Below are positions 43,809 through 52,698 of a DNA stretch of 56,427 nt, piece by piece. The stretch spans positions 1 to 56,427 of the forward strand of contig WYBW01000041.1 of assembly GCA_011525685.1 (NCBI GenBank), in the 5' to 3' direction. Position 1 is the first letter of the stretch. Each line of letters starts with the position of its first letter. This DNA is from Verrucomicrobiia bacterium. GTDB taxonomy: Bacteria > Verrucomicrobiota > Verrucomicrobiia > Limisphaerales > JADLHS01. The position numbers and the translations under genes are program-made. The notes under the pieces are model-generated. The model made no database searches. It was not told the DNA's origin and was given only the letters and a program-made list of their open reading frames with translations.

Positions 43809-44699
43809 ATGAAAACTCGCCGACAGTTTTTGAAGGGGGCCGCCGTGACCGTGGGCGCGGCCGGCCTGTTGCGGCACGCGGTGTTTGCCGCGGAAGCCGC
43901 CCCGCGTCCCAGTTTCATCACCCGGGTGCCGAGAATGAAGCTCGGCACCGTCACCTACAATCTCGCCAAAGACTGGGACATCGCCACGATCATCAAGAAC
44001 TGCACGGAGGCGAACTTCCAGGGGGTCGAGTTGCGCACGACCCACGCCCACGGCGTCGAGGTCTCGCTCAACCGGGAGCAGCGGGCCGAGGTGAAGGAGC
44101 GCTTTCAGGATTCGCCGGTCGAACTGATGGGCCTGGGCAGCGCGTTTGACTACCACACGACGGACCAGGCCCGATTGCGGGCAGACATCGCGGCCACAAA
44201 GGAGTACATCGTCCTGGCGCACGACGTGGGCGCGCCGGGGGTCAAGGTGCGCCCCAATGCCCTGCCGCCGGAAGTGCCCAAGGAGAAGACGCTCGAACAA
44301 ATCGGCAAATCTTTGCGCGAGTTGGGAGAGTTCGCTTCGGATCACGGCGTGCAGATTCGACTCGAGGTCCACGGAAGGGAAACCTCGTTGCTGCCGAACA
44401 TCCGGCGAATCATCGAAGTGGCAGACCACAAACTTGTGGGCGTGTGCTGGAACTCGAATCAAACGGACCTGGAGGGCGACGGATTCGATCACAACTTTGA
44501 TCTGGTGAAGGACAAGATCTTCGTGGTTCACATGCGCGATCTCTATCTGGACGAGTATCCGTTCCGCAGATTGCTGACTCGTCTGAATGAGGTCGGGTTC
44601 ACTGGCTACTGCCTGGCCGAGATTCCCGACAGCAAGGATCCCGTGCGGGTGATGCGGTATTACCGTTCGCTCTGGCTGGCGTATCAGAATCTGCTCTGA
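43809..44699 (+). CDS. Tat-exported sugar phosphate isomerase/epimerase-like protein (TIM barrel)
   Basis: 296 residues from ATG 43809 with a twin-arginine leader (KTRRQFLKGAAVTVGAAGLL). AP-endonuclease-2-like TIM barrel: MKLGTVTYNLAKDWDIATII, FQGVELRTTHAHGVE, GAPGVKVRPNALP, IRLEVHGRETSLLP and CWNSNQTD, VVHMRDL, CLAEIPDS hold the Glu and His metal ligands. It probably isomerises a sugar or inositol derivative outside the cytoplasm. Divergent from the SMP-30 gene with 128 bases between, so both may share regulation. Confidence 0.9.
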   Translation: MKTRRQFLKGAAVTVGAAGLLRHAVFAAEAAPRPSFITRVPRMKLGTVTYNLAKDWDIATIIKNCTEANFQGVELRTTHAHGVEVSLNREQRAEVKERFQDSPVELMGLGSAFDYHTTDQARLRADIAATKEYIVLAHDVGAPGVKVRPNALPPEVPKEKTLEQIGKSLRELGEFASDHGVQIRLEVHGRETSLLPNIRRIIEVADHKLVGVCWNSNQTDLEGDGFDHNFDLVKDKIFVVHMRDLYLDEYPFRRLLTRLNEVGFTGYCLAEIPDSKDPVRVMRYYRSLWLAYQNLL

Positions 44700-44846
44700 G
44701 TCCCGGCAGCCTCCGGCGCTGAAATTGAAGGCGGGGTCGTGGCAGGGCGACTGTCTATCTGGCCGAGGGACCACCTGCAATTCTCATGGACACCGGTTCG
44801 CGAACCGCGCTATGAAGTCGCCGCGCTGAATTGCGCGCAACCTTGC

Positions 44847-46259
44847 ATGACAAACCGGCTCTTGGTCAACCCGGGAACACCGCAGGCTTGGGAAATTCCA
44901 CTCAAGCCCGGCGTGAATCGCATCGGCCGGGGCGAGGACAACGATTTCCAGGTCAATCACGCCTCCGTGTCCACGCACCATTGCGAGATTGTGGTCAGCA
45001 GCGCGGGGGTGCTGCTCAAAGACCTCGGCTCGACCAATGGCACCTTCGTCAACCGCGCGCCGGTGCGCGAGGCGCTGCTCCTGTCCGGACACCATGTGCG
45101 GTTGGGCATGGTGGACATGTTGTTTGAGGCGGCGAAACCCGCAACCCCCGACGCACCGATCACCATCCCCGCCGCCGTCCGGCCGCCGCCCGCCGTGGCC
45201 GTGCGGCTCGCCGCCCCACAAAAGGTTGCGCCCAACCCGCCACCACAGGACCCGCCCATTCCACCACCTGTGCCGGCCTCGACGGGAGGGTCAGCGCTGG
45301 CCACGGACGCGCGGGATGTCGGCGCGGCTTACTGCAAGTTTCATCCCAAGACCCTGGCGCGATACCTCTGCGAACACTGCCAGAAGTTTTACTGTGACAT
45401 GTGCGTCATCACGCGGACCGTGGGAGCGATCCCGGGAAAATACTGCCGGACCTGCGGCGAAGCCTGCGTGGCCGTCCGTCCTCACCTGCCTCAAGCAGCG
45501 TCGCCGAGGGGATTCTTTGCGCGTCTGCCCGAATCCTTTGTTTATCCGTTTCGAGGCAATGGCTTCCTGCTGATGATTGCGGGGAGCTTCCTGTATTTTC
45601 TCTGGCAGGTGGGGCAATACCTGCTGGTGCATGGCGGAGGATTGAGGTCGTTGTTCATGGGCGGGGTGATTCAAGTTTTCATCGGCGGCTACCTGTTCGC
45701 CTACGCCCAAAGCGTGGTGCAAACCACGGCGGTGGAGGAACGCGAACTGCCGCAACTGGCGGGCATCTCCGGTGTCTGGGACGACGTGCTGCTGCCGTTC
45801 CTGCAAATGCTGGGGCTGATTCTGGCGTGTTTCAGTCCCGCCCTCATCCTGCTGGCGTTCGCCGCGGCGATGCAGCTTCCCGTGCTGGCGATCGCGGCGT
45901 TGCCGGTGTTCCTGCTGGGATTCCTCTACCTGCCGATGGGGTTTCTGGCGGTGGTAATTCTCGACACGCTCAAGGCGCTGAATCCGCTGGTGATCGTGCC
46001 TTCAATCCTCCGCGTGCCCGGAGCCTACCTGGTTACGCTGGTGTTGCTGGCGGCGGTTTATGGAATCCGCGCCCTGGGGGACCTGGTGATCGCCACGGTG
46101 TTCGAGGAAGGATTTTCGACCAAGTCCATGACGATGTTGTTTCTGATGTTGATCGTCAAAGCGCTGTGGTGCTTCGCGGGCTTTTATGTGCTCATCGTCA
46201 CCCTGCGCATCCTTGGACTGCTCTACGTAACCAAAAAGGAGAAACTGGGCTGGCTCTAA
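44847..46259 (+). CDS. FHA-domain, B-box-like zinc-finger, multi-span membrane protein
   Basis: 470 residues from ATG 44847. N-terminal FHA domain about 15-90 (NRIGRGEDNDFQV, STHHCEI, DLGSTNGTFVN) binds phosphothreonine. A Pro-rich linker follows, then a Cys/His cluster about 165-205 (YCKFHPKTLARYLCEHCQKF, YCDMCV, YCRTCGEAC) like a B-box zinc finger. Five or six hydrophobic segments make the rest (a DUF4013-like arrangement). It could recruit phosphorylated partners to the membrane, for example targets of the kinases abundant here. No operon partner. Confidence 0.87.
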   Translation: MTNRLLVNPGTPQAWEIPLKPGVNRIGRGEDNDFQVNHASVSTHHCEIVVSSAGVLLKDLGSTNGTFVNRAPVREALLLSGHHVRLGMVDMLFEAAKPATPDAPITIPAAVRPPPAVAVRLAAPQKVAPNPPPQDPPIPPPVPASTGGSALATDARDVGAAYCKFHPKTLARYLCEHCQKFYCDMCVITRTVGAIPGKYCRTCGEACVAVRPHLPQAASPRGFFARLPESFVYPFRGNGFLLMIAGSFLYFLWQVGQYLLVHGGGLRSLFMGGVIQVFIGGYLFAYAQSVVQTTAVEERELPQLAGISGVWDDVLLPFLQMLGLILACFSPALILLAFAAAMQLPVLAIAALPVFLLGFLYLPMGFLAVVILDTLKALNPLVIVPSILRVPGAYLVTLVLLAAVYGIRALGDLVIATVFEEGFSTKSMTMLFLMLIVKALWCFAGFYVLIVTLRILGLLYVTKKEKLGWL

Positions 46260-46287
46260 GCATGCACTTGATTCCGGGACACCGAAC

Positions 46288-46305
46288 GCGGCCACAGCAG
46301 GCCGC
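46288..46305. terminator. GC hairpin after the FHA gene
   Basis: GCGGCC/GGCCGC arms around ACAGCA, about 30 bases past the stop. There is no T run, so a weak candidate for transcript end. Confidence 0.3.
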
Positions 46306-46369
46306 ATGGTGACCTCCGGGCAGGGCTTTGAACCCGGCCAGGCTTATCGCATTAGCAGAGAACCTTGCG

Positions 46370-46606
46370 TCAGGCCTCGCTTAACAGGTCGCTCCCCGAG
46401 GCGCGGAAATCCACGTTGACGCTATCCCATTCGCGCCGGAACCGCGGGTCGGCGGTTTCCACCGGGAGGACGCGATCCGCGTGGTGGCCGTTGGCCACCG
46501 GGACGGACCGCATCTGATGCACGAGCCGCTCGAGCAGCGCCAGTTGTTCAGCCGCCGGCAGGTGGGCAAACTGCGTTTCAATGTCATGGAGTGCTGGTGT
46601 GGCCAT
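46370..46606 (-). CDS. Antitoxin-like small protein
   Basis: 78 residues. The pattern LPAAEQLALLERLVHQMR matches the first helix of addiction-module antitoxin families (LPxxEQLxLIERL). The C-terminus WDSVNVDFRASGSDLLSEA would correspond to a toxin-binding tail. There is no toxin within 100 bases on either side. The gene follows smc by 94 bases on the same strand. Alternatively a stand-alone regulator. Confidence 0.6.
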   Translation of the reverse strand: MATPALHDIETQFAHLPAAEQLALLERLVHQMRSVPVANGHHADRVLPVETADPRFRREWDSVNVDFRASGSDLLSEA

Positions 46607-46700
46607 GGGACTGGACCGACTCTTCGTCGTATTTCGTCATTCACGGCTTGGACCACGGCGACATTCAATCCGCCGTTCCGACTGAGGGCGAAAGCATGCG

Positions 46701-49700
46701 CTACTTCGCCATCACGATTTCCAACGTTTCCTCGCGCCGCTGCGGCGCGTCCTCCTCGGCGTCCACGGGCGCGGAGGAAGGCCGCTCCAGGGCGACCGGC
46801 GCACGATCCGGCGCCGGCTCGTTGGTCTTGTGGAATTTGACACTGACAATCTTGCTCACCCCGTGCTCCTCCATCGTGACGCCGTACAGCACGTCCGCCA
46901 TGCCGATGGTGCGCTTGTTGTGGGTGATGATGATGAACTGTGAACTGGTGAGGAAACGCTGCAGCACCCGGATAAAGCGGTTGATGTTTGCCTCATCCAG
47001 CGGTGCGTCCAACTCGTCCAGCACGCAGAAGGGACTGGGCTTGACCTGGTAAATCGAGAACAGGAGCGCCACGGCGGTCATGGTCTGCTCGCCGCCCGAG
47101 AGCAGCGAGATGGTCTGCAACTGTTTGCCGGGCGGGCGGGCCACAATGTCAATGCCGCTCTCCAGCACGTCGTTCTCGTCCACCAGGATCAGGTCGGCTT
47201 TCCCGCCGCCGAACACCTCCACGAACATCGCGCGGAAGTTCTCCCGGATCTGGTGGAAGGTTTCCGTGAACATCTGCTTCGTCTGGACGTTGATGCGGTT
47301 GATGACCTCGAGCAACTGCGCCTTGGCCGACACCAGATCGTCGTGCTGTTTGCTGAGGAACTGGTAGCGTTGCTCGGTCTCCTCGTACTCCTCGATGGCC
47401 ACGAGGTTGACCGGCCCGATTTCGTCGAGCCGCTTTTGCAGGGCCTCGACCTGCTGGGCCACCGCGTTCCAGTCCGTGCCGCCGCCGCTGGCCGCCATTT
47501 CCTCGGGCGTCATGACATGCACCTTGGCCGGACCTTCATCCGCATAGGTGATGGTGATGCACTCGCTGCGCACGTCGTCCAGGTTGACGTGGTATTTCTG
47601 CTGGATGCGCTCGCGCAGATTTTGCGCCGCCATCTGTTTCTGGGCCAGTTCCACGTCCAGCGCGCCGCGTTGCTCCTGCAACTGGGCCAACCGGCGGCGC
47701 TGTTCGCGCAGAGCCTCGTCCCGGGTGGCGACCTCCGCCTCCTCCGCCTGCTTGCGGCCCAACAATTCGCCGACCTGCGCGTTGACCTGTTCGCGGTCGT
47801 GGGCCAGACGCTCGATCTGGCCGCGCGATTCCTGAATCTCCACCTCCGCCTGCGCCTTGCGCGCGATGAACGAAGCCACCTCGGCGCGCCGTTGTTCGAT
47901 GACCTGGGCCAGTTCGTGAACGCGCTGCTCCAGGGCCTGCTGCTGCTGGCGGAACGAGGCGCAAAGCTGCTCCTCGGTGGCCAGCGCCACCTTGCTCTCC
48001 GTCTGCGCCGCGGTGGCCTGGTCGCGCTGCTGACGCAGGTTCTCCAGACCGCTGGTGAATCCGGTCACCTGGCTTTGGCAGGCTTGTTCGCGCGTTCCCA
48101 ATTCTTCGGCGCGGGCCACCAGCGCGGCGCGCTTTTCCAAACCCTCCTGTTCCTGCGCGGCCAGGCTCTGGATTTCATAAACCACCGTGTCAATCTTCTG
48201 GTGCAGCAGCCGCCGGGAGTTCTCCAAGGCATTGAACTCGCCCTCCCGGGTGGCAATGGCCACTTCCTGATCGCGCAGTTCGGTCTGATCCTGCTGCAAA
48301 CCCGCCTGCAAATCGGTTTGCTCGCTCATCAGCGCGCCCCGTTGCCGGCTGACCTCCGCCACGCGCGCCTGGAGTTCGGCGACCTCGGCGCGGAGTTCGG
48401 CGATCTGGTTCTTGCGTCCCAGTATCGAGGCCGGCGCTTTGGGATTGCCGTTCCCGTTCAGATAACCGCCCGTGTAAATCCCGTGGCGGCTCAACAGGTC
48501 GCCGTTCAAGGTGACAAAGTCACAACCCGCGTGGCCGTTTTGAATCTGCGAGGTCGCGGTCGCGAGGTCGGAGGCAATGAAGGTGCGCCCCAGCAACGAG
48601 CGCAACAGTTTGTCCACCGACGGATCCGGCTGAACCACTTTGAGCGCCGGCACGACTTCGCCCTTGGCGAGGTGTTCCTTCACTCCCTGTCCATCCCGTC
48701 CCGGGGACATGTCGCCACCGAAGCCCAGTTGTTTGTCGTCGGAATACTCAAGGGAAAGCGCGGCGACACTGGCCCGGCCCGCCTTGCTCTCGGCCAGGTC
48801 GGCCAGAATCTTCTGCGCGGACTCCGGCTGCTCAGTGAGGACCAGTTGCAGGTGATGGCCCAGGGCGTTCTCGATGGCCACGACAAAGTCGTCGGGCACG
48901 CGCACGCGCTCGGCCAGTGAACCGATCACCGCCCGCGACTTGCGCAGTGCCGCCACCGCGCCCGCGTCAAAGCCCTCGTGTGAACCTTCCAACTGTTCGA
49001 GCACGGTCAACCGGGAACGCTTCTCGGCCTGCTGTTGCACCAAACGGTCCTGCTCGACGGAGGATTGCTGCAATTCCACCTGCAAGGCCACCAACCGCGC
49101 CTGTCGTTGCTCCACGGAACCGCGCTTGGTTCGCGCGTTGAGCTTCTCCACCTCCACGTTGGCCGCAAACTCCTGCAAGCGCGCGTCGAGGTGCGCGCGT
49201 TCCTCCTCGAGTTGAATCTTCTCCGCGGAGAGCTTCTCGAGCCGGACCACATTGCCCTGCTTTTGCAAATCGAGCGCGTTGATTTCGTTGCGCGCGCGGG
49301 TCAGGTCCTGCGCCGCGGCAAAAGCGTCCGCCTGGGCCTGGCGCAGCGACTCCTGGTCGCGTTGAATCTGATCCTCGAGGCGTCGGAGGGCGGCCTGCTT
49401 GTCTTGCAGGGCTTTTCGGTGCTGGCCCAGCGTGGTTTCCGAGGACGCCAGCCGCTGCTGCAAAGCGGCCAGTTCCTCCTGCGTCACGCGACGACGCTCC
49501 TCGGCCTGCGTAATGTCGGTGTTGGCCTTGGCGTTTTGGTCCACCAACTCCCGGAGCCGTTCTTCGTTGAACTGGATGCGGCTGTCATGCCGGTCCAGTT
49601 CGCTCTTGAGTTCGAGCCCCCGCTGCTGCGTGATGCTGATGTGCTGTTCGAGTTCGGACAACCGCCCGCGCAGTTCGCCAATCTCGTCCTCGTGGCGCAG

Positions 49701-50504
49701 CACGTCCGCCGAACCGGTTTCGATCTCGGCGCGCAAGCCGTCCGCCGCCGCCTGTTTCTCGCGCATCTCGCCCAGCAGCACGTCGAGTTGATGGCGCGCA
49801 AGCTGGGTGTCCAGATGTTGCAACTCGAGCGAAATCTGTTTGTAACGGCGCGCCTTCCCGGCCTGGCGTTGAAGCGAACCGATCTGCCGTTTGACCTCGC
49901 GAATGAGGTCCGCCACGCGCACCAGATTCTGCTCGGTGTATTCGAGTTTCCGCAGCGACTCCCGTTTCTGACTCTTGTATTTCGTGATGCCGGCGGCCTC
50001 CTCAAAAATCATCCGGCGATCCTCGGGTTTGCTGGAGAGGATCTGGGTGATGTGGCCCTGGGCCATGATGCTGTAACTCGTTCGGCCCACGCCCGTGCCC
50101 ATGAAGAGTTGCTGGATGTCCTTGAGGCGGCAGGGAACGCGGTTGATGAAATACTCGCTGCCGCCGTCGCGAAAGATCCGGCGCGTGATCGTGACTTCGT
50201 GAAAAGCGACCTCGACGCCCGCGGCGCGCAGGTGTTCCTCGTCCACCTCACCGAGCGTGAGCGACACCTCGGCCATGCCCATCGGCTTCCGGCCATCCGT
50301 GCCGTTGAAAATCACGTCGGCCATTTCCCCGCCGCGCAACGCCTTGGCCGATTGTTCGCCGAGCACCCAGCGAATGGCATCGGAGACGTTGGACTTGCCG
50401 CAGCCGTTCGGACCGACAATGGCCGTGACGCCGGGCTGAAAATTCAAGGCGGTTCGGTCCGCAAAGGACTTGAAACCCAAAACCGTCAAGTTCTTGAGAT
50501 ACAT
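46701..50504 (-). CDS. smc: Chromosome segregation protein SMC
   Basis: 1267 residues from ATG 50504, where [20 protein letters not shown] begins; 18 codons upstream are open but non-conserved. Head: Walker [10 protein letters not shown] at 31-39, Q-loop near 146. Two very long coiled coils (rich in Glu, Gln, Arg, Leu, about 170-500 and 680-1010) surround the hinge about 520-660 ([41 protein letters not shown]). The C-terminal head has the ABC signature [20 protein letters not shown] and Walker [17 protein letters not shown]. It is slightly longer than the usual 1150-1200 residues, mostly in the coils. ATP-driven DNA loop extrusion with ScpA/B. Confidence 0.96.
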   Translation of the reverse strand: MYLKNLTVLGFKSFADRTALNFQPGVTAIVGPNGCGKSNVSDAIRWVLGEQSAKALRGGEMADVIFNGTDGRKPMGMAEVSLTLGEVDEEHLRAAGVEVAFHEVTITRRIFRDGGSEYFINRVPCRLKDIQQLFMGTGVGRTSYSIMAQGHITQILSSKPEDRRMIFEEAAGITKYKSQKRESLRKLEYTEQNLVRVADLIREVKRQIGSLQRQAGKARRYKQISLELQHLDTQLARHQLDVLLGEMREKQAAADGLRAEIETGSADVLRHEDEIGELRGRLSELEQHISITQQRGLELKSELDRHDSRIQFNEERLRELVDQNAKANTDITQAEERRRVTQEELAALQQRLASSETTLGQHRKALQDKQAALRRLEDQIQRDQESLRQAQADAFAAAQDLTRARNEINALDLQKQGNVVRLEKLSAEKIQLEEERAHLDARLQEFAANVEVEKLNARTKRGSVEQRQARLVALQVELQQSSVEQDRLVQQQAEKRSRLTVLEQLEGSHEGFDAGAVAALRKSRAVIGSLAERVRVPDDFVVAIENALGHHLQLVLTEQPESAQKILADLAESKAGRASVAALSLEYSDDKQLGFGGDMSPGRDGQGVKEHLAKGEVVPALKVVQPDPSVDKLLRSLLGRTFIASDLATATSQIQNGHAGCDFVTLNGDLLSRHGIYTGGYLNGNGNPKAPASILGRKNQIAELRAEVAELQARVAEVSRQRGALMSEQTDLQAGLQQDQTELRDQEVAIATREGEFNALENSRRLLHQKIDTVVYEIQSLAAQEQEGLEKRAALVARAEELGTREQACQSQVTGFTSGLENLRQQRDQATAAQTESKVALATEEQLCASFRQQQQALEQRVHELAQVIEQRRAEVASFIARKAQAEVEIQESRGQIERLAHDREQVNAQVGELLGRKQAEEAEVATRDEALREQRRRLAQLQEQRGALDVELAQKQMAAQNLRERIQQKYHVNLDDVRSECITITYADEGPAKVHVMTPEEMAASGGGTDWNAVAQQVEALQKRLDEIGPVNLVAIEEYEETEQRYQFLSKQHDDLVSAKAQLLEVINRINVQTKQMFTETFHQIRENFRAMFVEVFGGGKADLILVDENDVLESGIDIVARPPGKQLQTISLLSGGEQTMTAVALLFSIYQVKPSPFCVLDELDAPLDEANINRFIRVLQRFLTSSQFIIITHNKRTIGMADVLYGVTMEEHGVSKIVSVKFHKTNEPAPDRAPVALERPSSAPVDAEEDAPQRREETLEIVMAK

Positions 50505-50659
50505 GAGTTTTTCAAAAGCAATCAAACCACTCGGGCCGAGTAAAGCGAAAAACCACAAGATACTGGGCTGCGAGTCCGGAACAGCACAACTTATTGGTGA
50601 GGAACCGAGAACTGCCGTTGTGCCGCCGCCGACTAAAATTCTATGTCAACTACGCCATT

Positions 50660-50688
50660 CTTTTACGAAATGGCTGGGCAGTGGTCAA
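50660..50688 (-). promoter_or_regulatory. Putative smc promoter
   Basis: On the minus strand TTGACC (50688-50683) and TAAAAG (50665-50660) are spaced 17 bases, about 155 bases before the smc start. Pattern match only. Confidence 0.45.
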
Positions 50689-50763
50689 CATTTTTTAGAA
50701 TAACTTTTGCCTGCGAGCGTCGGGTGCTGCATACCACCGTCGGCCGGCGACGGTGATTGACTC

Positions 50764-52260
50764 ATGAATCCTTCACGAATTTGGTTGGCGCAGGGTTGTG
50801 TGGCGCTGCTGGCTGTGGCCTCGGCCGCGGCGGCAAACTATCGGCCGGCCAACCTGACACCGCCGGCACCGGCTCGCGAATTCCGCGCGGCCTGGGTCGC
50901 CACGGTTGGCAACATTGACTGGCCCTCGCGTCGGGACCTGACGGTGGCCGAGCAGAAAGCCGAGTTGCTGGCCATCTTCGACCGCGCCGCGCAGCTCAAG
51001 CTCAACGCCATCATTTTCCAGGTGCGCCCGGCATGCGACGCGCTGTACGCCTCGGTCCTCGAGCCGTGGTCGGAGTACCTCACGGGCACGATGGGTCAGG
51101 CGCCCCAACCGTTTTACGACCCGCTGGCGTTTGCGATCGAAGCCGCCCACCAACGCGGACTCGAACTGCACGCCTGGTTCAATCCCTACCGCGCCCGCCA
51201 CGAGAACGCCAAATCGCCCGTCTCCGCCGGCCACATCAGCAAGACCAAACCGCATCTGGTCCGGCAGTACGGCCGTTACCTGTGGCTCGACCCCGGCGAG
51301 AAGGAGGTTCAGGACCATTCTCTGAGCGTCGTGATGGATGTGGTCCGGCGTTACGACGTGAATGGCGTACACTTCGACGACTATTTCTATCCTTACCCGC
51401 AACGTCTCGCCAGCGGTCAGGAGCGCGATTTTCCCGACGAAGCAAGCTGGGCCAAATCCGGCGCGGGCGGGAAATTGAGCCGCGACGACTGGCGGCGCGA
51501 GAACGTGAACACTTTCGTCCGGCGCATCCACGACTCCATCAAAGCCACGAAGCCCAATGTGAAATTCGGCATCAGCCCGTTTGGCATCTGGCGGCCCGGC
51601 CATCCGCCCCAAATTCGGGGACTCGACGCGCACGACCGGCTGTACGCGGACGCGCGCAAGTGGCTCATGAACGGCTGGGTGGATTACTTCGCGCCCCAGC
51701 TCTATTGGGCCATTGAACCGAAGGAGCAAAGTTTTCCGGTTCTGCTCGACTGGTGGAATGCCCAGAATCCCCGGCAACGTCACCTCTGGCCGGGAATGAA
51801 CACCACACGAGTGCCCGGGGCGTGGAAGCCGGAAGAGATCCTCGCGCAAATCCGGCTGGCTGGCCGGCAACCAGTGAGCGCGGGCCACATCCACTGGAAC
51901 ATGAAAAGCCTCATGCGGAACGCCGAACTCTCGACCGCGCTCGAACGCGGGCCGTACGCGGAGACGGCCCTCGTGCCCGCCAGCCCCTGGCTGGATGACC
52001 AGCCGCCGCCCCGACCGCGACTGAGCGTGACCGCCAGCGGTCAGGCAAGTGTGAAACTCTCCTGGGAAGCGGGTGCGGCGGAAAAGCCCTGGCTTTGGGT
52101 GCTGCAATACCGGCGCGGGAACACTTGGACCACGCGGATACTGGCCGCTGATCATCGGACATTGATCCTGGATGGAAATCCACCGGAAGCGTTTGGGCTC
52201 TCGGCAGTGGACCGCGCGGGCAATCTCAGTCAGCCGGCCACTGTGGCCCGCCAGAAATGA
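50764..52260 (+). CDS. Exported family-10-like glycosylhydrolase (COG1649/DUF187)
   Basis: 498 residues with a signal peptide (ASRIWLAQGCVALLAVASAA-type, cleavage near residue 20). TIM barrel with EFRAAWVATVGNIDWPSR, IIFQVRPACDALYASVLEPW, GLELHAWFNPYRARH, VNGVHFDDYFYPYP, KFGISPFGIWRPG and VDYFAPQLYWAIE holding the acidic residues. A fibronectin-like C-terminal piece runs about 415-498. Members of this family (YngK-like) are thought to cut peptidoglycan or exopolysaccharide chains in the periplasm. Divergent from smc; single gene. Confidence 0.93.
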   Translation: MNPSRIWLAQGCVALLAVASAAAANYRPANLTPPAPAREFRAAWVATVGNIDWPSRRDLTVAEQKAELLAIFDRAAQLKLNAIIFQVRPACDALYASVLEPWSEYLTGTMGQAPQPFYDPLAFAIEAAHQRGLELHAWFNPYRARHENAKSPVSAGHISKTKPHLVRQYGRYLWLDPGEKEVQDHSLSVVMDVVRRYDVNGVHFDDYFYPYPQRLASGQERDFPDEASWAKSGAGGKLSRDDWRRENVNTFVRRIHDSIKATKPNVKFGISPFGIWRPGHPPQIRGLDAHDRLYADARKWLMNGWVDYFAPQLYWAIEPKEQSFPVLLDWWNAQNPRQRHLWPGMNTTRVPGAWKPEEILAQIRLAGRQPVSAGHIHWNMKSLMRNAELSTALERGPYAETALVPASPWLDDQPPPRPRLSVTASGQASVKLSWEAGAAEKPWLWVLQYRRGNTWTTRILAADHRTLILDGNPPEAFGLSAVDRAGNLSQPATVARQK

Positions 52261-52624
52261 TTTCGCCGGCTTTGGTGGCGGTGGTCGCGCTGCGACCACC
52301 CGGCCCGCGTTCAGCGGGCCGCTTGGGAGCCAAAGGCTCCTTGCCGAGCTGCTTCACGGCATGAAAACGCCGGTTTTCCAACCGGCGCGAACTTGCTTCC
52401 AACGACTCGCCGGCTGGAAAGCCGGCGTTACGCACAAGCCGGTGACTGGCGAGGATTCGTTGCGCCGCTGAACGCGGCGCTACGGCTCGCCCTATGGGAT
52501 AGGGTTGTAAGCCCATCGTGTGTGTAAACGGCCTCCATCCCACAGGGCGAGCAGCGCGAGCCGTTCCACCACAAGCCGGCTGGAAAGTCGGCACTACCGT
52601 CACTTGCCAACAACGCCAGGAAGC
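52261..52624. repeat. REP-like repeat cluster
   Basis: At least seven hairpins in about 340 bases: GTGGTCGCGCTGCGACCAC at 52281, GGCCCGCGTTCAGCGGGCC at 52302, CGCCGGTTTTCCAACCGGCG at 52369, two units starting GCCGGCTGGAAA at 52409 and 52575, one CGCCGCTGAACGCGGCG at 52463-52479, and a weaker GGCTCGCCCT/AGGGCGAGC pair from 52486 to about 52552. No gene visible. The same units occur singly at 12858 and 18201. Confidence 0.8.
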
Positions 52625-52661
52625 AAAAAAGAAGACCGGGTGGACTGGCCACCCGGTCTTC
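52624..52661 (-). terminator. Rho-independent terminator of the large secreted-protein gene
   Basis: On the minus strand the 13-bp perfect stem (arms 52631-52643 and 52649-52661, loop 52644-52648) is followed by six T (complement of 52625-52630). It lies 38 bases after the stop codon. Confidence 0.88.
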
Positions 52662-52698
52662 GTGAGCCGCCGGTGATCAACCGGCAGGCAAGGTCAGT

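Noticed and set aside
47253..50543. Two long plus-strand frames (about 555 and 500 codons)
   Set aside because: Both are antisense to smc; the Leu-rich sequence mirrors the coiled-coil codons.
52262..52600. Possible CRISPR array
   Set aside because: The hairpins are of several types, irregularly spaced and in both orientations; there are no equal-length spacers and no cas genes.
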